Shown in pieces: positions 1-6,733 of a DNA stretch of 13,408 nucleotides; within the stretch, counting starts at the first letter, position 1, and each line of letters opens with the position of its first letter. The stretch is from NCBI GenBank assembly GCA_023416315.1, contig JAEZIA010000366.1, positions 1 through 13,408 on the forward strand, in the 5' to 3' direction. Under the pieces are notes generated by a model. It did not search any database and was not told the origin of the DNA. It saw only the letters and a program-made list of their open reading frames with translations. Made by a program: the position numbers and the translations under genes. The stretch is from Actinomycetes bacterium (GTDB lineage: Bacteria; Actinomycetota; Actinomycetes; Mycobacteriales; Mycobacteriaceae).

Positions 1-20
1 GTCGACCGGCCGCCGCGCCC

Positions 21-50
21 TTGTGGCGTAGGAGTTTAGCGGTATATAAC
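21..50 (+). promoter_or_regulatory. possible promoter of the dehydrogenase operon
   Basis: TTGTGG at 21-26 and TATAAC at 45-50 are separated by 18 bp in an AT-richer island (about 34-78) inside otherwise very GC-rich DNA. A start of transcription near 57 would leave a leader of about 33 nt before the ATG at 90. The -35 match is weak, so this rests mainly on the AT-rich -10-like stretch and its position. The first 89 bases hold no gene that I can support. Confidence 0.35.
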
Positions 51-89
51 TTCACTGAGTTTTACACCACTAAACCCTGAGGACGGAAC

Positions 90-1433
90 ATGAGTCTGTA
101 CGCGGTGGTCGACCCGAAGTCCGGTGAAGTCGTGCGGGAGTACCCGACCGCAACCGACGAGCAGATCGAGCAGGCCCTGGCCTCGGCGTCCGCCGCGTAC
201 CGGGACTGGTCGAAGACGTCGACCCTGGCCGACCGGGTGGCGTTGATCCGTCGGGTGGCCGCGCTGCACAACGAGCGCAGCGAAAAGCTCGCCGAGATCA
301 TCCACCGGGAGATGGGCAAGCCGATGGACCAGGCCATCGGCGAGGTGGAGTTCAGCGCGGCGATCTATGAGTACTACGCCGACAACGCCGAGAAGTTTCT
401 GGCCGACGAGCCGATCGAGTTGCTCGACGGCGAGGGCAGCGCGGTGATCAAGCGCGGCCCGGTCGGCGTGCTGCTGGGCATCATGCCGTGGAACTACCCC
501 TACTACCAGGTGGCCCGGTTCGCCGGACCCAACCTGACCCTTGGCAACACGATCGTGCTCAAGCACGCACCGCAATGCCCGGAATCCGCCGAGGCCATCC
601 AGCAGATCTTCGACGACGCCGGCTACCCCGCCGGTGCCTACGTCAACGTGTATGCGACCAATGAGCAGATCGCCGAGGTGATCGCCGACCCGCGGGTGCA
701 GGGCGTGTCGCTGACCGGATCTGAGCGCGCCGGCGCCGCGGTGGCCGAGATCGCCGGCCGCAACCTCAAGAAGGTGGTGCTCGAACTCGGCGGCTCCGAT
801 CCCTTCATCGTGCTGTCCAGCGACGACCTGGACGCCACCGTCGAGGCTGCGATGGCGGGCCGCTTCGAAAACACCGGGCAGGCGTGCAATGCGGCCAAGC
901 GATTCATCGTGTCCGCCGACCTCTATGACGAATTCCTCGACAAGTTCACCGCCAAGGTCCTCGATGCCGCCGACGGATTGGCGCCGCTGTCGTCACTGGG
1001 TGCGGCCCAGCGTCTGGCCGAGCAGATCGACCGCGCGGTGGCCGACGGCGCCAACCTGGTCTCGCAGGGCGAGCGCAACGGCGCCTACTTCCCGCCCGGA
1101 GTGCTGACCGGGGTCACGCCCGATTCGGCGACCTATCGCGAGGAACTGTTCGGCCCGGTGGCGATGGTGTTCAAGGTGAACTCCGAGGACGAGGCCGTCG
1201 AGTTGGCCAACGACATTCCGTTCGGTCTCGGTTCGTACGTGTTCACCACGGATGAAGAGCAGGCCAAACGGGTAGCCGACAAGATCGACGCCGGAATGGT
1301 GTTCGTGAACGTGGTCGGCGCCGACGGGGTCGAGCTGCCGTTCGGCGGAGTGAAGCGCTCCGGCTTCGGGCGGGAGTTGGGCCGGTTCGGCATCGATGAG
1401 TTCGTCAACAAGAAGCTGATCCGGATCGGATAA
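90..1433 (+). CDS. NAD(P)-dependent semialdehyde dehydrogenase, GabD1-like
   Basis: Cytosolic aldehyde dehydrogenase that oxidises an aldehyde to the acid; closest in pattern to the GabD1 group of succinate-semialdehyde dehydrogenases. The 447-residue protein has the cofactor-binding PWNYP motif, the general base Glu232 in LELGGSDPF, and the catalytic Cys266 in GQACNAAKRF, followed by ELFGPV and the C-terminal ELPFGGVKRSGFGRE, all typical of this group. The ATG is preceded by GAGGA at 79-83, six bases upstream. It is slightly short: the loop after DKFTAK, which normally carries a GDP...GPL stretch, is reduced to about DGLAPL. First gene of a tight operon; the next ATG follows after 3 bp. The substrate is not fixed by sequence: succinate semialdehyde is the family default, but the glutaryl-CoA-dehydrogenase-like neighbour makes glutarate semialdehyde a reasonable alternative. 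Confidence 0.9.
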   Translation: MSLYAVVDPKSGEVVREYPTATDEQIEQALASASAAYRDWSKTSTLADRVALIRRVAALHNERSEKLAEIIHREMGKPMDQAIGEVEFSAAIYEYYADNAEKFLADEPIELLDGEGSAVIKRGPVGVLLGIMPWNYPYYQVARFAGPNLTLGNTIVLKHAPQCPESAEAIQQIFDDAGYPAGAYVNVYATNEQIAEVIADPRVQGVSLTGSERAGAAVAEIAGRNLKKVVLELGGSDPFIVLSSDDLDATVEAAMAGRFENTGQACNAAKRFIVSADLYDEFLDKFTAKVLDAADGLAPLSSLGAAQRLAEQIDRAVADGANLVSQGERNGAYFPPGVLTGVTPDSATYREELFGPVAMVFKVNSEDEAVELANDIPFGLGSYVFTTDEEQAKRVADKIDAGMVFVNVVGADGVELPFGGVKRSGFGRELGRFGIDEFVNKKLIRIG

Positions 1434-1436
1434 CCC

Positions 1437-2633
1437 ATGAGCACCACCACCGCCGCACCCGCCAAGAAGGACGTCTACAGCCCGCTGGAGTTGTTCGGCA
1501 CCGACCGCCTGCTCGACTCCGACGAACGCGACATCGCGGCCACCGTCCGCAAGTTCGTCGACACCCGGCTTCGGCCCAACGTCGAGGACTGGTTCGAATC
1601 CGCAACGTTGCCAAAGGAACTCGCCAAAGAGTTCGGGCAACTCGGGCTGATGGGAATGCACCTGAAGGGGTACGGCTGCGCGGGCACCAATGCGGTCAGC
1701 TACGGCCTGGCCTGTATGGAGCTCGAGGCAGGTGACAGCGGCTTCCGCAGCTTCGTCTCCGTGCAGGGCTCGCTGTCGATGTTCTCCATCTACCGCTACG
1801 GCTCCGACGAGCAGAAGAACGAATGGCTGCCCAAGCTCGCCACCGGCGAGGCCATCGGGTGCTTCGGGCTGACCGAACCCGACTTCGGGTCCAACCCGGC
1901 AGGCATGCGCACCCGCGCCCGGCGGGACGGGAGCGATTGGGTGCTCGACGGCACCAAGATGTGGATCACCAACGGCAATCTCGCCGACGTCGCGACGGTG
2001 TGGGCACAGACCGACGATGGAATCCGCGGCTTCCTGGTGCCCACCGACACACCGGGATTCACCGCCAATGTGATCCACAAGAAGCTGTCGCTGCGCGCAT
2101 CGGTGACCTCCGAACTGGTACTCGACAATGTCCGACTGCCCGCGTCCGCGCAGTTGCCGGAGGCGACCAGCCTGGGCGCGCCACTGTCATGCCTCAACGA
2201 AGCGCGGTTCGGCATCGTGTTCGGCGCCCTGGGGGCGGCCCGCGACAGCCTGGAGACGACGATCGGCTACACCCGCGAGCGTGAGGTCTTCGACCGCCCG
2301 CTGTCGAGTTTCCAGCTGACGCAGGAGAAGTTGGCCAACATGACCCTCGAGTTGGGCAAGGGCATGCTGCTGGCGGTGCACCTGGGTCGGATGAAGGACG
2401 CCGAAGGAGCGCGTCCCGAGCAGATCAGCCTGGGCAAGCTGAACAACGTTCGGGAGGCACTGGCGATCGCCCGCGAGTGCCGAACCCTGTTGGGCGGCAG
2501 CGGCATCACCCTGGAGTACTCGCCGCTGCGACATGCGAACAACCTCGAGTCGGTGCTCACCTACGAGGGAACCTCGGAGATGCACCTGCTGTCGATCGGC
2601 CGCGCCCTGACCGGCCAGCCGGCGTTCCGCTGA
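1437..2633 (+). CDS. acyl-CoA dehydrogenase, glutaryl-CoA dehydrogenase/FadE7-like
   Basis: FAD-dependent acyl-CoA dehydrogenase of 398 residues, full length for the family. Recognisable parts are an N-terminal helical domain, GCFGLTEPDFGSNP in the middle beta domain (about 142-155), KMWITNG, and a C-terminal helical domain ending in a TYEGTSEMH motif whose Glu377 is the expected catalytic base. GFRSFVSVQGSL (Arg104, Ser108) matches the RSxxSVQSSL stretch that contacts the substrate carboxylate in glutaryl-CoA dehydrogenases, so a dicarboxyl-CoA substrate is favoured over simple fatty acyl-CoA. Glutaryl-CoA dehydrogenase also decarboxylates, giving crotonyl-CoA; whether this enzyme does so cannot be told from sequence. 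The start lies 3 bp after the upstream stop with only a weak ribosome site, suggesting coupled translation. An alternative label is FadE7. Confidence 0.9.
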   Translation: MSTTTAAPAKKDVYSPLELFGTDRLLDSDERDIAATVRKFVDTRLRPNVEDWFESATLPKELAKEFGQLGLMGMHLKGYGCAGTNAVSYGLACMELEAGDSGFRSFVSVQGSLSMFSIYRYGSDEQKNEWLPKLATGEAIGCFGLTEPDFGSNPAGMRTRARRDGSDWVLDGTKMWITNGNLADVATVWAQTDDGIRGFLVPTDTPGFTANVIHKKLSLRASVTSELVLDNVRLPASAQLPEATSLGAPLSCLNEARFGIVFGALGAARDSLETTIGYTREREVFDRPLSSFQLTQEKLANMTLELGKGMLLAVHLGRMKDAEGARPEQISLGKLNNVREALAIARECRTLLGGSGITLEYSPLRHANNLESVLTYEGTSEMHLLSIGRALTGQPAFR

Positions 2634-2634
2634 G

Positions 2635-4072
2635 ATGGCCGAACTCCGGCAGCTGATCGCCGGCCAGTGGCGCGGGGGCACCGGCGATTCGCTGGCCAGT
2701 GTCAACCCCGCCCGACCGAGTGTCGTTGTGGCCGAAGGTAACTGCGCGACTGTGGCCGACGTGGACCAGGCCGTCGCCGCGGCCGGGGAAGCCCGGTCGA
2801 CCTGGGCCCGCACCCCGATCCATCAACGTGGCGCCATCCTGCCTCGAGGCCGCCGACGTCGTCGAGGCCAACGCGGCCGACTGGGGACTGGAGCTGGCGA
2901 GCGAGGAGGGCAAGACCAAAGCCGAGGGCATCGGCGAGGTCCGGCGGGCCGCCCAGATTCTGCGGTACTACGGCAACGAGGGCGACCGGCAGGCCGGCGA
3001 GATCTATGCCTCGCCCCGAGCGGGTGAGCAGATCCTGGTGACCCGCAAGCCCCTTGGTGTCGTTGCGGTGATCACGCCGTTCAACTTCCCGATCGCGATC
3101 CCGGCCTGGAAGATCGCGCCGGCGCTGGTGTACGGCAACACGGTCGTGTGGAAACCGGCCACCACGGTTCCGCTGCTGGCGATGCGGCTCGCAGAGGCGC
3201 TCGACGCCGCCGGGCTGCCCGCCGGCGTCCTCAATCTGGTGATCGGGGAATCGCCGATCGGCCAGGCACTGGTCGACCACGATGGTATCGACGCGATCAG
3301 CTTCACCGGATCGACGACGGTGGGCCGCGCGATCGCCGCCGCCGCCGCGGCCCGCGGCGTTCCGGTGCAGGCCGAGATGGGTGGCAAGAATGCAGCCGTG
3401 GTCCTCGATGACGCGGACATCGAACTGGCGCTCGACCAGGTCATGCTGGGAGCGTTCCGCTCGACCGGGCAGAAGTGCACGGCGACTTCACGTTTGATCG
3501 TCACCGAGCGCATCGCCGGGGAGTTCCTCGAGAAGCTGTCGGAACGGGCCCGGGCGCTGGCGGTCGGCGATCCGACCGACGACGCGACGCAGATGGGACC
3601 CGTCATCACCGGGACCGCGCAACGAAACATCTACGGCGGCATCGGCACCGCGATGTCGCAGGACGCCGAGGTACTCGCCGGCGGCGAGCCGTACTTCAAA
3701 GGTCCACTGGCCGAGGGCTTCTTCGTCGCACCCACGATTGTTGAAGTGTCGTCGCCTGCCGATATCTGGTCGCAGGAGCTGTTCGGCCCGGTGCTGGCGG
3801 CGCGGCGCGCCAGCGACGCCGAGGAAGCGTTCGCCCTGGCCAACGACAGTGAGTTCGGGTTGTCGGCGGCGGTGTTCACCACCGACCTGTCCCGCGCGCT
3901 TCACGCCGTCGAACACCTCGATGTCGGTGTGCTGCACGTCAATTCCGAATCAGCGGGAGCGGATCCGCACGTGCCGTTCGGCGGGGCGAAGAAGAGCGGG
4001 CTCGGCCCCAAGGAGCAGGGCACCGCGGCCCGCGACTTCTACACCCACACCACAACGGTCTATCTGCGTTGA
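2635..4072 (+). pseudogene. aldehyde dehydrogenase, alpha-ketoglutarate-semialdehyde type, broken by a frameshift
   Basis: The reading frame opens at ATG 2635, one base after the previous stop, and gives a normal dehydrogenase N-terminus (MAELRQLIAGQWRGGTG) as far as HQRGAIL, ending at 2841. It then degenerates into arginine-rich nonsense. The proper sequence resumes at 2843 in the next frame (LEAADVVEANAADWG) and runs to TGA at 4070-4072. Removing one base at about 2840-2842 gives a seamless 478-residue protein, normal for the family, with PFNFP, FTGST, the base Glu247 in EMGGKN, the catalytic Cys281 in GQKCTATSR, and a C-terminal PFGGAKKSG. GQKCTATSR is typical of alpha-ketoglutarate-semialdehyde dehydrogenases. 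It is either a recent pseudogene or a sequencing error. Without the repair, the downstream frame alone would lack a proper N-terminus. Confidence 0.85.
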
Positions 4073-4073
4073 T

Positions 4074-4140
4074 TGAGCGTTGAGGTCACGGATTTCTGCA
4101 ACTTCTCAGCGCTGCTACTCACTCAACACAGAGACGCTCA
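4074..4140. terminator. hairpin-rich gap between converging genes
   Basis: The 69-bp gap between two convergent operons holds overlapping inverted repeats. AGCGTTGAG (4076-4084) pairs with CTCAGCGCT (4105-4113) through 9 bp including one G-U. TGAGCG and GTTGAG (4074-4084) can instead pair with CTCAAC (4122-4127) and CGCTCA (4135-4140) with a 7-nt bulge. CAGCGCTG (4107-4114) is itself a palindrome. No T-run follows on either strand, so it is not a textbook intrinsic terminator, but the position suits a two-way terminator. Confidence 0.4.
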
Positions 4141-4141
4141 C

Positions 4142-4831
4142 TTAGCTCGAGCCGCTTTTCTCGGCGGCCCGCGCCTGCTGACGCTTCTCCTTCTCGACGT
4201 CGGCGAGCTCGGTCACCCGGTTGGCATCGCTGCGCAGCGAGGCGGCCTCACTGCGCTTGTCCTGGGCGTCTTCGAGTTTCGCCTGCGCCGCCTTGGTCAC
4301 CGTCTTCTCGGCCGCACCGATGCGCGACTTCTCGGTCTCCTTGGCATTCTCCACCGCGGCGGTGCGCTGCGACGCAGCCTTGTCCGCCTGCTTCTTCTGC
4401 GCGGCGGCACGTTCGGCGGCGTTCTGGGCGGCCTCACGCTTGCGCGCCTCGGCCTGCTGGCGGGATTCTCGCACCGTCTTCTGTTTGGTGGCTTGCGCGT
4501 TCTGCTGCTGGCGGTTCGCATCCTCGCGTCGCGCCTTGAACTCCTGGCCCGCCTCGCGGACCTCTGCGCCGGCTTCGGCCTCGAGCTCAGCCGCCAGCCG
4601 CAGCGCTTCGCTGCGTTCGGCCAGCGCGGCACCCCGCTCGGCGATCCGCTGGTCGCCGAGCAGATTGCCGACGGTGACATCGAGCGCCCCGAAGGAACGC
4701 TCGTAGATCAGCCGCGCCGGCGACTCGTTGTTCAGCCGGGCCACGACCTGTTCTTCCACGATCTGAAGCGGCGCCCGGGCGGCGCGATACTGCAGCCGCA
4801 GGATGGCAAAGGGTACGTCGGAGATTTTCAT
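4142..4831 (-). CDS. alanine-rich coiled-coil protein, function unknown
   Basis: A 229-residue protein with two parts. Residues 1 to about 80 (start MKISDVPFAILRLQYRAAR) look folded, with hydrophobic positions and an amphipathic N-terminal helix. Residues from about 80 to the end are a long, highly charged Ala/Glu/Gln/Arg/Lys stretch that should form continuous helix or coiled coil. There is no signal peptide and no membrane segment. The start is supported by AAGAGGA five bases upstream. It follows the CsbD-domain gene by 28 bp on the same strand, and the two share the same composition. Proteins like this in mycobacteria are sometimes labelled IF2-family initiation factor; I see no GTPase motif, so that name is probably a composition artefact. 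A structural or stress-related role together with its neighbour is inference. Confidence 0.75.
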   Translation of the reverse strand: MKISDVPFAILRLQYRAARAPLQIVEEQVVARLNNESPARLIYERSFGALDVTVGNLLGDQRIAERGAALAERSEALRLAAELEAEAGAEVREAGQEFKARREDANRQQQNAQATKQKTVRESRQQAEARKREAAQNAAERAAAQKKQADKAASQRTAAVENAKETEKSRIGAAEKTVTKAAQAKLEDAQDKRSEAASLRSDANRVTELADVEKEKRQQARAAEKSGSS

Positions 4832-4859
4832 TGAATTCCTCTTGGTCCGATAGTCGTTG

Positions 4860-5414
4860 TCACTCAGGCAGATCAGCGTCTTTGGTCAGCTCGTCGGCTT
4901 CGCTTCTGAGCCGGTCGGCCTCGGCGCGGGCTGCGGCGGCATCACGAACCGCGTCCTGGTGATCGTCGACCGCCGCCTCGACCTTCTCCTTGGCCTGCTC
5001 GGACTCGAGCCGGGCCCGGGCCTCTGCGCTGGTGGCCTGGCGCTGAGCGTCTCGCTCTGCCTGAGCCGATGCGACGGCCGCCTGCTGGTTGGCGTTCTGC
5101 TCGGCGGCTCGCTTTTGGGCGGCCGCCTCGTTGCCGATGGCCTGTTCGGCGGTCGCGGCACGTGCGGTGACCTCGGCGCGGGCCTGCGCGGCCTCCGCGG
5201 TGGCTTCGGACTTCTGCTCTCTGGCTTCGGCTGCCTCGGCATCGGCGATCGCCTGCTCGGCGTTGGCCTCTTTGCGATGCTTGGCACCAATCTGATCGAG
5301 CTGACCTTCCGCGGTCAGCGAATCGTTACCGGTGACGGCGCCGACGACCTCTTTGGCTTTGCCCTTGATCGAGTCGATCAGACCCTCCCGGGCCTGTTCA
5401 GCTTTGTTGTTCAT
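4860..5414 (-). CDS. CsbD-domain protein with long coiled-coil tail
   Basis: Residues 1 to about 50 match the CsbD fold pattern (IKGKAKEVVGAVTGNDSL then AEGQLDQIGAK), a small domain of general-stress proteins. Residues from about 50 to 184 are an Ala/Glu/Gln/Arg-rich helix with heptad-like repeats; plain CsbD proteins are only about 60-70 residues, so the tail is an addition. The start has GAGGGG five bases upstream. No signal peptide is visible. Similar mycobacterial proteins carry the name microaggregate-binding protein 1, reported in M. avium as linked to aggregates and host-cell entry; applying that here is from memory of the family, not shown by the sequence. A GGGTAC at 5441-5436, about 21 bases before the start codon, resembles a SigF-type -10, but no suitable -35 is placed. 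Confidence 0.8.
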   Translation of the reverse strand: MNNKAEQAREGLIDSIKGKAKEVVGAVTGNDSLTAEGQLDQIGAKHRKEANAEQAIADAEAAEAREQKSEATAEAAQARAEVTARAATAEQAIGNEAAAQKRAAEQNANQQAAVASAQAERDAQRQATSAEARARLESEQAKEKVEAAVDDHQDAVRDAAAARAEADRLRSEADELTKDADLPE

Positions 5415-5463
5415 TCGATCCCCTCGTTGGCGTGCGTACCCCTAGTACGTTCCACACGAGGGC

Positions 5464-5490
5464 AGAATGAAACCCCTTCGGTGCGAAGGG
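5464..5490 (-). terminator. intrinsic terminator of the zinc dehydrogenase gene
   Basis: Read on the minus strand, a perfect 7-bp stem CCCTTCG/CGAAGGG with a 3-nt loop (5490-5474) is followed by GTTTCATTCT (to about 5464). It begins 14 bases after the stop codon at 5505. The T-tract is interrupted, as is common in mycobacteria. It should insulate the CsbD gene from read-through. Confidence 0.6.
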
Positions 5491-5504
5491 CGACGTGAGC
5501 TGGC

Positions 5505-6563
5505 TTACGGCTCGACGGTGACCTTGATGGCTTCCCCGCTTTTGACGATGCCGAAGGCGTCTAGCACGTTGTCGAGCGAAATATGGCTGGTGATCAGGTC
5601 TTTCACTGGTACCTGGCCGGTCGAGATGTACTCGAGTGCCCGCTTGTTGTGTTCGGGCGCCGAACCGTTGGCGCCGTGAATGTGCAGCTGGCGGTAGTGC
5701 ACGACATTGGAGTCGCAGGTGATCGTCGGGTTGGTTTTGGGCAGCCCACCGAAGAATGAGATGCGGCCGTTGCGGGCGGCCATCGCGATCGCCTGCTCCT
5801 GGGTGATGTTGGCCGCGGTCGCGGTGATGACCACATCGGCACCGCGACCCTCGGTCAGCTCCATGACCCTGGCCACCACGTCGACGTCGGCGGCGTTGAT
5901 GACCTCGTCGGGGTGGACAGCGTCGGCGGACATCTTCAGCCGACTGTCGTTGACGTCGACGAGATAGACCGGGCCGCAGTTGTGCACACCGCGAGCGATC
6001 CGGATGTGCATGCACCCGATCGGGCCCGCGCCGAACACGACGACGGTGTCGCCCTCCTCGATCCCGAGGAGTTCCTGGGCGTTGATGGCGCATGCGAACG
6101 GCTCGGCGGCCGACGCCTCGTCGAAGCCCACGTTGTCGGGGATCCGGTTGAGCCCGTCGACGGCCAGCACCTGCTTGGGCACGATCATGTACTCGGCGAA
6201 TCCGCCGTCGTACTGGTAGCCCACCGAAGTCTGGTTCTGGCAGACCGCCATCCAGCCCTTGCGGCATTCGTGGCAATGCCCGCACGGCACTGCGGCGATC
6301 ACCTGCACCCGGTCGCCGACCTGCCAGTTACTGCCGTACGTCTGGTTGACGTCGCTACCGACCTCGACCACCTCGCCGGCGATCTCATGCCCGATCGTGC
6401 GGGGCGGGGTGAGGTTCTGGTGACCGTTGTGAAAGATCTTGACGTCGGTGCCGCACGTCGAGCAGTTGCGCACCCGGATCTTGACCTCGTCGGTACCGCA
6501 GGTGGGCTCGGGAACGTCCTCGAGCCGGACGTCCTCGGGCGCGTAGAAGCGCAGGGCTTTCAT
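5505..6563 (-). CDS. zinc-dependent medium-chain alcohol/polyol dehydrogenase
   Basis: A 352-residue member of the zinc-containing medium-chain dehydrogenase family, which oxidises an alcohol with NAD(P). Catalytic zinc ligands Cys37 (in CSTCGTD), His59 and Glu60 (GHE) are present. The structural zinc site has all four cysteines (94, 97, 100, 108). The Rossmann motif GAGPIG is at 178-183, with Asp203 at the end of the second strand, which favours NAD over NADP. The ATG at 6563 is chosen over upstream starts because GGAAGGA lies 8 bases before it and the protein then begins MKALRF, as relatives do. It diverges from a mannitol-type PTS permease, so a polyol or polyol-phosphate is the likely substrate, in the manner of sorbitol or galactitol-1-phosphate dehydrogenases. 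Exact substrate unknown. Confidence 0.88.
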   Translation of the reverse strand: MKALRFYAPEDVRLEDVPEPTCGTDEVKIRVRNCSTCGTDVKIFHNGHQNLTPPRTIGHEIAGEVVEVGSDVNQTYGSNWQVGDRVQVIAAVPCGHCHECRKGWMAVCQNQTSVGYQYDGGFAEYMIVPKQVLAVDGLNRIPDNVGFDEASAAEPFACAINAQELLGIEEGDTVVVFGAGPIGCMHIRIARGVHNCGPVYLVDVNDSRLKMSADAVHPDEVINAADVDVVARVMELTEGRGADVVITATAANITQEQAIAMAARNGRISFFGGLPKTNPTITCDSNVVHYRQLHIHGANGSAPEHNKRALEYISTGQVPVKDLITSHISLDNVLDAFGIVKSGEAIKVTVEP

Positions 6564-6614
6564 GGTGATCGTCCTTCCCAGTCGGTGAGCCAACCCACAC
6601 CCTATCGGCAATCC

Positions 6615-6642
6615 GGGCAGAAAACCACAGATTTCTCTGCCC
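6615..6642. promoter_or_regulatory. inverted-repeat operator candidate in the divergent control region
   Basis: GGGCAGA (6615-6621) and TCTGCCC (6636-6642) are perfect 7-bp inverted arms separated by 14 bp, so their centres are 21 bp or two helical turns apart. A further TGCCC-type half-site lies at 6668-6672, 30 bp beyond the second arm. The site sits between the two divergent genes and is a natural candidate for the DeoR-family regulator encoded downstream. Assignment to that regulator is inference. Confidence 0.5.
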
Positions 6643-6658
6643 ATTTGTGACCGAATGC

Positions 6659-6688
6659 TTGCACTCATGCCCGGTTATGCGTTTTACT
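6659..6688 (+). promoter_or_regulatory. possible promoter of the PTS gene
   Basis: TTGCAC at 6659-6664 and TTTACT at 6683-6688 are 18 bp apart, giving a predicted transcription start near 6695 and a leader of about 39 nt. The TGCCC half-site at 6668 would lie between the two elements, where a bound repressor would block polymerase. The match is only moderate. Confidence 0.3.
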
Positions 6689-6698
6689 GGTCGGCAGA

Positions 6699-6714
6699 TG
6701 TGACAGGCATCACC
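6699..6714. promoter_or_regulatory. Crp-type (cAMP receptor protein) binding site
   Basis: TGTGACAGGCATCACC matches the mycobacterial Crp consensus TGTGA-N6-TCACA at nine of ten defined positions. It lies 20 bp before the TTG start of the PTS gene and 136 bp upstream of the dehydrogenase start. Its closeness to the start codon would fit repression of the PTS gene or action on the divergent promoter better than classical activation. No binding is shown. Confidence 0.5.
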
Positions 6715-6733
6715 CGAGACGGGAGGCCCCGAG

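Noticed and set aside
993..2078. A 361-codon open frame on the minus strand
   Set aside because: It lies opposite the GabD1-like and acyl-CoA dehydrogenase genes, which have clear motifs; the product has no recognisable domain and is a GC-driven antisense shadow.
4300..5300. Apparent repeats of GCC/GCG-rich triplets
   Set aside because: These reflect alanine- and glutamate-rich coiled-coil codons, not a DNA repeat array or CRISPR; unit lengths and spacers are irregular.
4073..5498. Two long plus-strand frames (4073-4834 and 4857-5498) rich in Leu, Gly and Arg
   Set aside because: They are opposite the coiled-coil genes, whose Ala/Glu codons give Leu/Arg/Gly on the other strand. The minus-strand frames have ribosome sites and a CsbD domain; these do not.
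5398..6285. A 295-codon minus-strand frame overlapping the zinc dehydrogenase
   Set aside because: It is out of frame with a gene that has all zinc ligands and a Rossmann motif, and its product is arginine-rich nonsense.
6645..6661. A second Crp-like site beginning TTGTGA
   Set aside because: Only one half (TGTGA at 6646-6650) is present; the partner position reads GCTTG instead of TCACA.
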